A DNA stretch of 64,000 bases, from the NCBI RefSeq assembly GCF_000310145.2, contig NZ_AMXA01000001.1:62001-126000 (forward strand), written 5' to 3'. The notes below the pieces were generated by a model. That model had not been told where the DNA came from. It saw only the letters and a program-made list of their open reading frames with translations, and did not search any database. Both the position numbers and the translations under genes were made by a program. The DNA is from Thauera sp. 28 (lineage in GTDB: Bacteria; Pseudomonadota; Gammaproteobacteria; Burkholderiales; Rhodocyclaceae). Of this stretch, positions 1 to 8,843 are shown piece after piece; within the stretch, counting starts at the first letter, position 1; the number at the start of each line of letters is the position of its first letter.

Positions 1-3000
1 GGCCGCCCGCCGCACCCGAGGCGCTGGAGTAGGCCGAGCGCGCGATGCCGCCGGGCAGGCGCTGGCGCGCCATCAGGCTGAGGCTGGCGGACTCGATGCG
101 GCTGCCGCTACCCACCGTGGCATCGACCTGCGGCGACACGCGTGCGCGCGCGATCGAGGCGCCGACGGCGCCACCGAGGCTGACGTTGATCCCGGTTGCG
201 CTGGCATGGGCCGCGGTGGCAGCGTCCGCGTCGATGAGCACATCGTCACTCACCTTGATGCGGGCGTCGGTGCCGGTGCTGGCGCCCACTGCCGTCTCGA
301 TGGTGGCGGTGGCGACCGTGCCGCTCGCCGCCAGCCCAAGCCCACCCTTGGCCGCGAGGGCCTTGGCGGACACCTCGTGGTGGGCGTCCGCAGTGGCTTC
401 CAGGCGGCCGACGCTGCGCCCCGCGGTCTGGCCGACGCGGACCTCGTTGCCGACCTTGGCTTGCGTGCGGCCGGTGATCTCGGCGGTGGTCACCGAGGCG
501 CCGGCCGCGATCAGGCCGACGCTTGCACCTGCGGTCTCGGCGCTCAGCTTGCGCGTATCGTCGGCATCGACGCGCACGCTGCCAGCCTGCTCCACGATCA
601 CGCCTTGCTCGAAGCGGGCCTCGACATGCGCACCGGACTTGAGCACGGCGACGGCAGCGTCCACTGCCAGGATGCCGCCGGTGCCGGCAAAGGCGAGCGA
701 ATCCAGGTCCTCGTCGAGCGCGGCGGATACCGACACCGTGCCGGCATCCCCTGCATTGAGCGTGGTGCCGGTGTCGACGAAGGCCGTGGTGTGGCTGCGG
801 AAGCTGGTCACGCCAACCCCTGCGCCCAGGCCGATGGCGCCTATTGCCAGACCGCCGTTGAGCATGTCGAAGCGCACATGCTGGCGCGCATCGACATCGA
901 TATTGCGGCCGGCCTCCAGCGTGCTGCGCTTGCCGACGAAGGCTGCGGTGCCCGCGGGCAGCAGCCGGGTCTCGGTGGCGGTGAAGCTTGCGCTGGCCGC
1001 CGTGTCGGCGCGTTCGGTGGCGACCCGCGTCGATGCGTTGCGGATGCGGCTGTCGCTGTAGCCATTGAGCACGCTGCTGATGCTGCCGTTGGTGGCCTGG
1101 CCGTCGACGTAGCTGCCGGCGTTGCCATCGTCGGTCTGCAGGCGGCGCTGGGCGTCCTCGTCAAGCCCGCTGCCCACCGAATACACGCCGACTGCCCCGG
1201 CGAGCGCGCCGAGCCCGCCGGCGGCGCTCACCACGTAGGTGTCGATGTCGGTCTTTGCGAGCGCGTTGACGTCGATGTCGCGGCGGGCCTTGACCGTGGC
1301 ATCGTCGCCGATGAAGGCCGTGGTGTCGTTGCGGATGATGCCGACATCCACGGCGCCGGCGATCCCCACCGCACCGACGCCGAGGGCGCCCGACACGTTG
1401 AAGAGGCGCAGATCGTTGCGCGCGCTGACGTTGACGTCCTGGTCGTCGTGCGCTGCGCCAGCCTGGGTGTTGATCTGTGCGCCGTTGCCGATGTAGGCCA
1501 GGGTGTCCGAGTCGACCGTCGCCACCGAGGCGGCGCCGGCGAAGCCCACATACAGCCCGCCTGCACCTGCCGCGGAGACGGTGAACAGGTTCTCGTGCGA
1601 GCGTGCCTGGACCTGTACGCCGCGCATCGCGGTGGTGAGATCGACCCCGTCGCCCGAGTAGGCGGTGAGGGCTGTGCTGCCCTGGCCGCGGCCATCGACG
1701 ACAGCGCGGTTGCCGATCCAGGCGCGTGTGTCCTTGTCGATCAGGGTGATGCCGACGCCGGCGCCGATGCCGCCGCCACCGATGCCGAGCGCGACGGTGC
1801 CGGCGACCAAGGTGGTCGCGGTGTCGTCATCGGCCTTGACCACGACGTTGCCGCCAGCATCCACGACGGCATCATCGCCGATCGAGGCCCAGGTCTGGTT
1901 GTCGAAGCTCAGCACCGACACGCTGCCGGCAACGCCGACGGTGCCCGATGCGCCCAGGCTGGCGCTCACCGAGACGACCTCCTGCACCGAGTTGGCTGCG
2001 ACCTCGACGTCGCGCGCGGCCTTGACGGTACTGTGGTCGGTGATGGTGGCGTGGGTGGCGTGCTTCATCACCGCCACGTCGGCACCCACCCCCACACCCA
2101 CCGTGCCCGAGGCGGCCAGGGCGCCGGCAATGCCAAGGTGGAAGCTGTCGTTGCCGGCGGCGACCAGCACCGATTGCGCGCTGTCGGCGCCGCTGTTGTC
2201 CGCATTGATGCTGACGCCGCTGCGGGGCGTGCCCGCGGCGACGTCGATGCTGCCGATCGAGGCGCGGGTGTCGGTACTGTGCACCGAGACCTCGCCCGAC
2301 AGCGTCACCGCCCCGGTGCCTGCTGCGGCGCCAGTGACGGCGAAGCCCTTGATGTCGTCTCGGTTGACCGCGGTGACCGCCAGGCCGCGGTGGTCGCGTA
2401 GCTGCGAGGCGCTGCTGCGGGTGCTGCCGAGCGCAGGACTGCCGCCCGCCAGGCTGTCCTTGCCGTTGCTGGGTGTGATCCCGGGCGCGGCGACTTCGCC
2501 CGCGCCGGCGCTGGTGGCGGCGTATGAGACACCGAAGTTGCCGCTCGCCACCTGCGTGGCGGCCGCCTTGCCGAGCGCGGTGGCCGATGCGCCGTCGTCG
2601 ATCCAGGCATGGGTGGTCTTGTCCACCACGGCCACCGCCGCCCCGGCACCGACTGCGGCGGTGCCGGCTGCACCGATGGCGCCGGCGAGCAGGTCGAGGT
2701 CGCTGTCCGATTCGGCGGCGATGACGAGGTTGCCTTCGGAGTGCAACGCGCTGCCGGCCCCGGCCGAGGCCAGGGTGGCGACATCGAGCACCAACACCGA
2801 GGCTGAGCCCTGCACCCCGGCGGTACCGCCGGCGCTGACGCCGACGCCGATGGAGCGGATCTTCTCCGTGCTGACGGCGGTGATGTCGAGCGCGGCGCCG
2901 GTACGTGCGATCACGCCTTCACCCAGCCAGGCTGCGGTTTCCTTGTCGATGACCACGACGTCGGCGGCACCGCCGACGCCTGCCGTGCCACCAATGCCGA

Positions 3001-6000
3001 CGGTGCCGACGATGGACAGCAGTTCGGTGTGTGCGCTCGCGCCGACCGCAAGCGCGCGCGTGCCCAGGGCAGCGCCGTCCAGGCCTGCGTTGATGCGCGC
3101 ATCCTTGCCGATCCAGGCCTGCGTCACCGGGTTGTACACATTGACTGCAGCCGAGCCGGCGACACCCGCCGTGCCGCCGCCGGCGCCGCCGACCACCACC
3201 GAAGTCACGTCCTGAGTGGCGCCTGCGGCCACCGTGATGAGACCGGCAGCGGCGAGGTTGGCGTCCTGTCCGGCCCAGGCCTGCGTGACATTGTCGATGA
3301 GGAAGGTGCCTGCAGATACGCCCACGCCGGCTGTGCCGCCGATGCCGGCAACCCCGGCCACGCCGAGTGCGTCGAAAGTGTTGGCGGCCTCGATCCGGAT
3401 GTCGCCGTTGCTGCGCAGCCAGCTGCCGTTGCCCGCGGTGGCCTCGACCGTGTTGTCGGAGAGGATCAGGCTGAGTACGCCGCTCACCCCCGCGGTGCCG
3501 CCTGCGCCCGCGCTGGCGGCGATGACCGCGAGGTCCATGGTGCTGGAGGCGTCGATGGCGATCGACGACGATTGCTCGATGCGCGCAGCGGCGCCCAGTG
3601 CGGCGCGCGTCACGCCTTCGTTGGCGATGTCTGCGCTGGCCACGCCGACGCCCACCTTGCCTGCGGCCGAGATGCCGCCGGCGAAGGCTTTCGCGGTCGA
3701 GGCGTTGCTGGCGATCAGGTCGACCGCGCCAGTGGTCGATACGCGTGCGTCGGCGTCGATGCCGGCCTCGGTCGTGTCCTCGAACACGTTGACCGAGAAG
3801 GCGCCGGTGACGGCGACCTGGTTGCTGCCTGCGCCCGCGATGGTTTCGGTGTAGTAGTTGTTCTGCCCGAGCAGCAACTGCAGGTTGGCGTCGGTGAAGC
3901 GGTCCTTGAGGCCCTCGAGCGACCAGTCGAAGGCGGCAGGGCCGGTGATGGCGTGATTGCGTCCTGCCACCTCCAGGCTCATCGCGGCAATTTCGGCCTC
4001 GCGGCCGATCCAGGCGCGGTAGGTGTTGTCCGACACCAGGACCGCGATCGAGGCGCCGACGCCGACCTTGCCGGCGAGCGCGGCGCTCCAGGCCTTGGCG
4101 GCCAGCTTGCTGGTGTTGTCTGCACTCACCCGCACGTTGCCGACTCGCGTGCCGCCGTCGATGTCGCCGATGCGGACCTCGTCACCGATCGATGCCTCGG
4201 TGGTCGATTCCGAGTTGGCGACCGCGAGCGCGCCGGCGATGCCGACCTTCTCCGCGCCTGCGCCTGCCACGCCCTCGGCGGCGAGCTTGTAGGCGAAGCC
4301 GGGCGAGGTGTTCTGTGCCGACGTTGCGCTGACCTCGATGTTGCCGGCGCGCACGATCTGGCTGCCGGCGCCGATCGCGGCCTGGGTGTCGTTGCGGGTG
4401 ATGGCCAGCCCGACGCCCACGCCGATGCCGACCTTGGCGCTGTCCTGGAGCTTGGTCACGTCGAGCGTGTTGCCCAGCCCGCGGGCGCTGAAGTCGCTGC
4501 TGCTGGTCGCGCTCAGTGTGAGGTCGCCCCCAAGTTCGAGACGGCGACCGGCGGCAACGGTCGCGCGCGCGTCGTCGTCGAGCACGAGCACGCCGGCCGC
4601 AGCCGCGATGGCGACCTTGCTGCCGCTGCCTGTGGTTTCGGTGCCTTGCTGGGCGCTTTCGTTGTCCTTTAGCGTGCTGGTGGTGGCGGCCTTGTCGCGC
4701 TCGGTCGCGGTGGTCTCGTCTTCCGCCTTGCCACCGGCGGCGCTGGCCTTGGCGATGGCCTCGTAGCTGCGTGTGCTGGTGGCGGTGATGTCCACCTTGC
4801 CGTCGTCGCCGCTGGTTGTGGTGACGAGATCGCGCGCCAGGCTGGCGAGCGTGTGCGTGGTGCTGAGGATGATCGCGCCCGAGGCGCCGACGCCGACCTT
4901 GTCGGATTTGACGTCACCGGTGGCGCTGGCCTCGTGCTCGCCTGCCGAGCTGGCGCGGATCTCGACCGGTCCGGTTGCGGTGATCTGCGCGCCGGCTTCG
5001 ACGATGGCCTCGGTCTTGAGCTTGAGGTCGGACAGCGCCACGACTGCGTCCAGCGCCACGCTGCCTTCGGCGCCTGCTTCGGCTTCGGCCTTGCTGTCGC
5101 TGCGCGCATCGGCGACGACCTGCAGCTTGTCGAGGTCGATCAGCTGGGCGCCGTTGCGCACCCGTGCGCGCACCAGGTCTTCGCGGAACAGGTTGAGTGC
5201 GACCGAGGCGCCGACGCCGAGCTTGCCGCCCGAGGCGGGCTCGTCGGGGAGCGCCGTGGCGCTGGTCTCGGACGCGCTCTCGGCGCGCAGCTCGATGTCG
5301 TGGCCGTCGGCGTCGAGCTCGGCGCCGCCATGGATCTCGGCCGTGCTGCGGGTGTCGATGAGGTTGAGGGCGAGGGCGCCGGCAATGCCGACCTTGCCGG
5401 CACCGGCGCCGGCCTTGGCCGAACTCGAGAAGCTGTTCACGGTGTCGCTGTCGACCGCGGTCATCAGCGCGCGTACCGCGATGCCCTCTGCGCGGACCTG
5501 GGCGTTGCCGATCCAGGCCGCGGTGTGGCTGGTGACGCTGTTGATCGCGACTGCAGCGCCGATACCCACCGTCGTGGTGCTGCCGGCGGCGCTGCCGTCG
5601 GCGCTCGCGCTGGCGTCGGTGTTGCCGGATGCTTCGACTTCCAGGGCCCCGGCCGCGCTCACATCGACCCCGTCAGCGATCGTGGCGGAGGTGCTGACCC
5701 GCGCTGAATTGACGGCCACTGCGGCGGCCACCGAGATCTTGCCTTCGCTGGTCTCGGCCGAGTCGGGCGCCTGGGTCTTGCTGTCGCTGCCATCCTTCTG
5801 CTTGTCCTGCGCGAAGCCCGCCTGGCGGCCGATCTCCTGGTCAACGCCGTCCTCGGGCGTGTCGTCGTCGCCGCCGTCCTTCTTCTCTTCCTTGCCGCCC
5901 TTGGCGCTGGCGGTGGCGTCGGCCGAGCTCGAATGCCGGCTCTCGGCAGCGACGCGGATCGTGCTGCCCGCGTGCAGGTCGCGCCCGACACTGGCGCTGA

Positions 6001-8626
6001 CCGTCTCCGCGACCACGTTGACGGCAACACCGATGCCGATCGCCGCCTTCTCGCCGGTCGCCGAGCCCTTGGCGACGGTTTCGGTGGTGCTGGCGTGGCG
6101 CGCCTCGACGCTCACCGCGCCACTCGTATGCACCGCTTCGCCGCTGCCGATGTCGGCCAGCGTCTTGTTGTCGGCGACTGTGACCGCAGCGACCGGGGTG
6201 GCGGCAATGCCGCCCTCGGCGCCGGCCTCGGCCTCGGTACGGGCCGAGTAGTCACCCTCAGCCTTGACGTCGAGGGCGGCGGCATTGCGCAGGCGGGCGC
6301 CGTCTGCAAGCTGGGCGCGACTTTCGTTGCTGACGACGTTGACCGCGACCGAAGCGCCGACCCCCACCGTGTCACCGCTCGCGGTGGCATCCTCGGCCGG
6401 GGTGGCGCTGGCGTTCGAGGTGCTGCGGTTTTCGGCGTCAATGGCGACGTTACCGTTCTTCGCGTCTACGTCGCCCGCCGCGGAGATCGTTGCGTTGGTG
6501 AGGTTGTCGATGACGTTGATGGCCAATGCGCCGGCAACGCCGACGTCGCTCGCACCTGCGCCCGAGGTGGCCGTCGAGGTGAAGAGGTTGGTGTCGTCGC
6601 CTGCCGGCGTGCGCGCACTGGCCTCGATCCCGGCGGCCTCCACCTGCTGGGCGACGCGCGCCTCGTTGGAGACGCGGGCGAGGTTCAGCGCGACGCCGAC
6701 ACCGACGCCGACACTGCCACCGGCGCTGCTGCCGTCGGCCTCGACCTCGGCCTGGGTCAGCGCCGTGCCCGCCACCGTCAGTGCGCCGTCGCTCTGCAGC
6801 GGACGGCTGGCGTCGACGGCGGCCAGCGTGTGGCTCTCGAGGTCGCTCACCGCGACCGCTGCAGCCACCGTGACGCCGCCATCGGCGGTGGCGGCATCGT
6901 CCTTGTAGGTTTCCAGCGTCTCCTCGGTCTTGCTCTCTTCCGCGCCCTTTTCGGTGGCGCCGCCTGCCGCGGCCTTGGCCGAGGTGGCGACGAGGGTGGT
7001 TGAGGCCGCACGCACGCCGACGCCGGTTTTCCCGGACAGCCTGGCATTGTCGGCTGCACGGGCGCGGGTGGTGCTGCGCACGACGGTGACCGCGACGGCG
7101 CCGCCCACCGCCGTGTCGCCGCTGGCGGAGGCGTCGACAGCGGCATCCACCCGGGTGTTGTTGGTGGCGCTGAGATCGTTGCGGCCCAGCGCACTGCCCA
7201 CCTCGCTGTCGCCCAGTACATCGACCGTGGCGGTGGTGTTGCTCGTCACCACGGCGACGCCTGCGTCGCCCGGCAGTTCGCCGAAGTCGGGCAGGCCCGG
7301 CCGTGCGCTCAGTTCGGCGTCGACACGGGCGGACAGCTCGGTGCCGGCGGTGCCGCTGAGCCGGCTGTTGCCGGCCACCTTCAAAGTGGCGGAAACATCG
7401 ACGTCGACCACCGCGAGGGGAACGAAGTCCGGTGTCGCCACCGTGGCGACGGCTTCTGCGCGCACGGCCAGCATGCCGCTCGCCTCGAGCGTGGCGTCGT
7501 TGAGCTCGGCTTCGGCCGCGACCGTCTTGGTGACGACGGGGGAGAGGCTGCTGTCATGCTCGGCCTTCGCCGTGGCCGTGATGTCGCGGCCTGTGACGGT
7601 GGCACCCTGGATGCCGACCCGGGCCCGGGTGTCGCTCACCACGTCGAGCAGCCCGCCGCTGGCGGCGGCCTGCACGTTGACGTCGCCGCCGGCATGGCCG
7701 GCGCCGCCTGCGGCAAGCACGCGGGCGCCGCTGCCGAGCGTGACCGAGCGGGCCTCCAGGCTGATGTCGCTCGACGCACCCACCGAGGCGCCGCTGCGCA
7801 GGGTGGCGTCGCTGCCGTCGGCGACCCGGCGTGTCGACAGGGTGCCGGTGACGCTGATGTCGTCGTCGCCGACGATCAGGATGCGACCGTCGTGGACGGC
7901 CACGGTGCTGGCAGCGTCGAGGCCGTGAACATTGACGACGTCCTTGAAGTCGGGGTCGGTGCCGCTGAAGCGGGCGCCGGTGAACACCTTGCCGCCCACG
8001 ACCACCGAGCCCGCGCTCACGGCGACCTGTTCGATGGCGTTGACCGTGCCGTCGATGCGCACCTGTGCGTCGCGGTTGCGCGGCGCGGTGCCGGCCACGA
8101 GCTGGGCCGAGCTTGCCTCCGCGCCGCCTGTGGCGCTGAAGAACTCATCCACGAACTGCTGGCTGGGCGTGGATACGTGCAGGCTGCCCACATTGACCAC
8201 GCCGGTGTTGCTGACGATGAAGCCGTGCGGGTTGGCGAAGTAGACCTTGCCGCCGATCTTGCCGTCCTTGATTGCGTTGAGCATGCCGCCGATCGTTGTC
8301 GTCTGGTCGCGGACGAGGTTGATGAGCGCGGCCGCGGTGTCGGGCACATGCAGGTTGGCGACCTGGCCTTCGCCAACGTTGAACCGGCTGAAGGAGTTGA
8401 GTGCGTTGCCGTTGCCGAGCACCGTGCCGGTGTGGATGTTGACCACTGCGGCGCCCGCGTCGGGCATTACGGTGGTGAGGGTGCGGCCGTCGGGGACGAT
8501 GGCCTGCGCCCAGGCCATGCAGGGCGATAGCCCATGGGCGACGATGAGTGCGCAGGTGACGTGGAAGACAATTTCCTTCGGGCGCGGCAAATCCGCGGCA
8601 CCCATGTGCTGCTGTCCGTTGCGCAT
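1..8626 (-). CDS. Giant filamentous adhesin, LktA/haemagglutinin family, N-terminal part
   Basis: The frame is open from the ATG at 8626 to the left edge (2875 codons seen), so the 3' end is missing. The start has AGGGAG seven bases upstream. A long signal peptide ends near the residues AWAQA. It is followed by a two-partner-secretion-type domain with an NPHG motif (NPNG in classical haemagglutinins) and the text ANPHGFIVSNTGVVNVGSL. The rest is tens of similar modules of roughly 60-100 residues built on the pattern VGVGASVAVNVV...T-A-IG, rich in Ala, Gly, Val, Asp and Thr and nearly free of Cys, as expected for a beta-helical fibre. Three charged linkers interrupt the modules (around 4660-4740, 5750-5905 and 6900-6960). 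Known relatives are secreted surface adhesins or leukotoxin-like proteins; the target is unknown. No TpsB transporter gene is seen in the window. Confidence 0.85.
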   Translation of the reverse strand, partial: MRNGQQHMGAADLPRPKEIVFHVTCALIVAHGLSPCMAWAQAIVPDGRTLTTVMPDAGAAVVNIHTGTVLGNGNALNSFSRFNVGEGQVANLHVPDTAAALINLVRDQTTTIGGMLNAIKDGKIGGKVYFANPHGFIVSNTGVVNVGSLHVSTPSQQFVDEFFSATGGAEASSAQLVAGTAPRNRDAQVRIDGTVNAIEQVAVSAGSVVVGGKVFTGARFSGTDPDFKDVVNVHGLDAASTVAVHDGRILIVGDDDISVTGTLSTRRVADGSDATLRSGASVGASSDISLEARSVTLGSGARVLAAGGAGHAGGDVNVQAAASGGLLDVVSDTRARVGIQGATVTGRDITATAKAEHDSSLSPVVTKTVAAEAELNDATLEASGMLAVRAEAVATVATPDFVPLAVVDVDVSATLKVAGNSRLSGTAGTELSARVDAELSARPGLPDFGELPGDAGVAVVTSNTTATVDVLGDSEVGSALGRNDLSATNNTRVDAAVDASASGDTAVGGAVAVTVVRSTTRARAADNARLSGKTGVGVRAASTTLVATSAKAAAGGATEKGAEESKTEETLETYKDDAATADGGVTVAAAVAVSDLESHTLAAVDASRPLQSDGALTVAGTALTQAEVEADGSSAGGSVGVGVGVALNLARVSNEARVAQQVEAAGIEASARTPAGDDTNLFTSTATSGAGASDVGVAGALAINVIDNLTNATISAAGDVDAKNGNVAIDAENRSTSNASATPAEDATASGDTVGVGASVAVNVVSNESRAQLADGARLRNAAALDVKAEGDYSARTEAEAGAEGGIAATPVAAVTVADNKTLADIGSGEAVHTSGAVSVEARHASTTETVAKGSATGEKAAIGIGVAVNVVAETVSASVGRDLHAGSTIRVAAESRHSSSADATASAKGGKEEKKDGGDDDTPEDGVDQEIGRQAGFAQDKQKDGSDSKTQAPDSAETSEGKISVAAAVAVNSARVSTSATIADGVDVSAAGALEVEASGNTDASASADGSAAGSTTTVGIGAAVAINSVTSHTAAWIGNAQVRAEGIAVRALMTAVDSDTVNSFSSSAKAGAGAGKVGIAGALALNLIDTRSTAEIHGGAELDADGHDIELRAESASETSATALPDEPASGGKLGVGASVALNLFREDLVRARVRNGAQLIDLDKLQVVADARSDSKAEAEAGAEGSVALDAVVALSDLKLKTEAIVEAGAQITATGPVEIRASSAGEHEASATGDVKSDKVGVGASGAIILSTTHTLASLARDLVTTTSGDDGKVDITATSTRSYEAIAKASAAGGKAEDETTATERDKAATTSTLKDNESAQQGTETTGSGSKVAIAAAAGVLVLDDDARATVAAGRRLELGGDLTLSATSSSDFSARGLGNTLDVTKLQDSAKVGIGVGVGLAITRNDTQAAIGAGSQIVRAGNIEVSATSAQNTSPGFAYKLAAEGVAGAGAEKVGIAGALAVANSESTTEASIGDEVRIGDIDGGTRVGNVRVSADNTSKLAAKAWSAALAGKVGVGASIAVLVSDNTYRAWIGREAEIAAMSLEVAGRNHAITGPAAFDWSLEGLKDRFTDANLQLLLGQNNYYTETIAGAGSNQVAVTGAFSVNVFEDTTEAGIDADARVSTTGAVDLIASNASTAKAFAGGISAAGKVGVGVASADIANEGVTRAALGAAARIEQSSSIAIDASSTMDLAVIAASAGAGGTAGVSGVLSLILSDNTVEATAGNGSWLRSNGDIRIEAANTFDALGVAGVAGIGGTAGVGVSAGTFLIDNVTQAWAGQDANLAAAGLITVAAGATQDVTSVVVGGAGGGTAGVAGSAAVNVYNPVTQAWIGKDARINAGLDGAALGTRALAVGASAHTELLSIVGTVGIGGTAGVGGAADVVVIDKETAAWLGEGVIARTGAALDITAVSTEKIRSIGVGVSAGGTAGVQGSASVLVLDVATLASAGAGSALHSEGNLVIAAESDSDLDLLAGAIGAAGTAAVGAGAAVAVVDKTTHAWIDDGASATALGKAAATQVASGNFGVSYAATSAGAGEVAAPGITPSNGKDSLAGGSPALGSTRSSASQLRDHRGLAVTAVNRDDIKGFAVTGAAAGTGAVTLSGEVSVHSTDTRASIGSIDVAAGTPRSGVSINADNSGADSAQSVLVAAGNDSFHLGIAGALAASGTVGVGVGADVAVMKHATHATITDHSTVKAARDVEVAANSVQEVVSVSASLGASGTVGVAGSVSVLSFDNQTWASIGDDAVVDAGGNVVVKADDDTATTLVAGTVALGIGGGGIGAGVGITLIDKDTRAWIGNRAVVDGRGQGSTALTAYSGDGVDLTTAMRGVQVQARSHENLFTVSAAGAGGLYVGFAGAASVATVDSDTLAYIGNGAQINTQAGAAHDDQDVNVSARNDLRLFNVSGALGVGAVGIAGAVDVGIIRNDTTAFIGDDATVKARRDIDVNALAKTDIDTYVVSAAGGLGALAGAVGVYSVGSGLDEDAQRRLQTDDGNAGSYVDGQATNGSISSVLNGYSDSRIRNASTRVATERADTAASASFTATETRLLPAGTAAFVGKRSTLEAGRNIDVDARQHVRFDMLNGGLAIGAIGLGAGVGVTSFRSHTTAFVDTGTTLNAGDAGTVSVSAALDEDLDSLAFAGTGGILAVDAAVAVLKSGAHVEARFEQGVIVEQAGSVRVDADDTRKLSAETAGASVGLIAAGASVTTAEITGRTQAKVGNEVRVGQTAGRSVGRLEATADAHHEVSAKALAAKGGLGLAASGTVATATIETAVGASTGTDARIKVSDDVLIDADAATAAHASATGINVSLGGAVGASIARARVSPQVDATVGSGSRIESASLSLMARQRLPGGIARSAYSSASGAAGG

Positions 8627-8720
8627 CGTTGTGACTCCCTCAGCCCCGCTCCGTTGCGGGTGTTGGTGGAACACGTCTCGACGCAGGTGCAGCGTGGCGG
8701 CCGAAGGCCTGCGGGACGTG

Positions 8721-8762
8721 ATTACCCTTCAATCATAGGAACGATTTCACGATTTGCATCAA
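8721..8762 (-). promoter_or_regulatory. Possible promoter and FNR-like half-conserved box before the adhesin
   Basis: On the minus strand, TTGATGCAAATCGT (8762-8749) matches 8 of the 10 fixed positions of the FNR/Anr box TTGAT-N4-ATCAA. The same TTGATG lies 19 bases before TATGAT, which could act as a -35/-10 pair. The segment sits between the formate dehydrogenase terminator and the adhesin start, so some promoter is expected here. The match is weak. Confidence 0.25.
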
Positions 8763-8783
8763 GATTTGTCAGCCTGGAATCCA

Positions 8784-8829
8784 GAAGAAAAGGCCGATCG
8801 AAGGGGCCTGCCCGCTGTCGATCGGCCCT
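8784..8829 (-). terminator. Rho-independent terminator of the formate dehydrogenase operon
   Basis: Ten-base arms GGCCGATCGA (8792-8801) and TCGATCGGCC (8818-8827) flank a 16-base loop. On the minus strand the stem is followed by TTTTCTTCT. It lies just after the fdsA stop codon and isolates the adhesin gene from the operon. Confidence 0.85.
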
Positions 8830-8843
8830 TGCATTGTGCCGGC

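Noticed and set aside
45..8530. Many long open frames on the plus strand across the first 8.5 kb
   Set aside because: They lie opposite the adhesin gene, are rich in Ala, Val, Thr, Pro or Arg from GC-rich codon shadows, and lack ribosome sites and recognisable domains.
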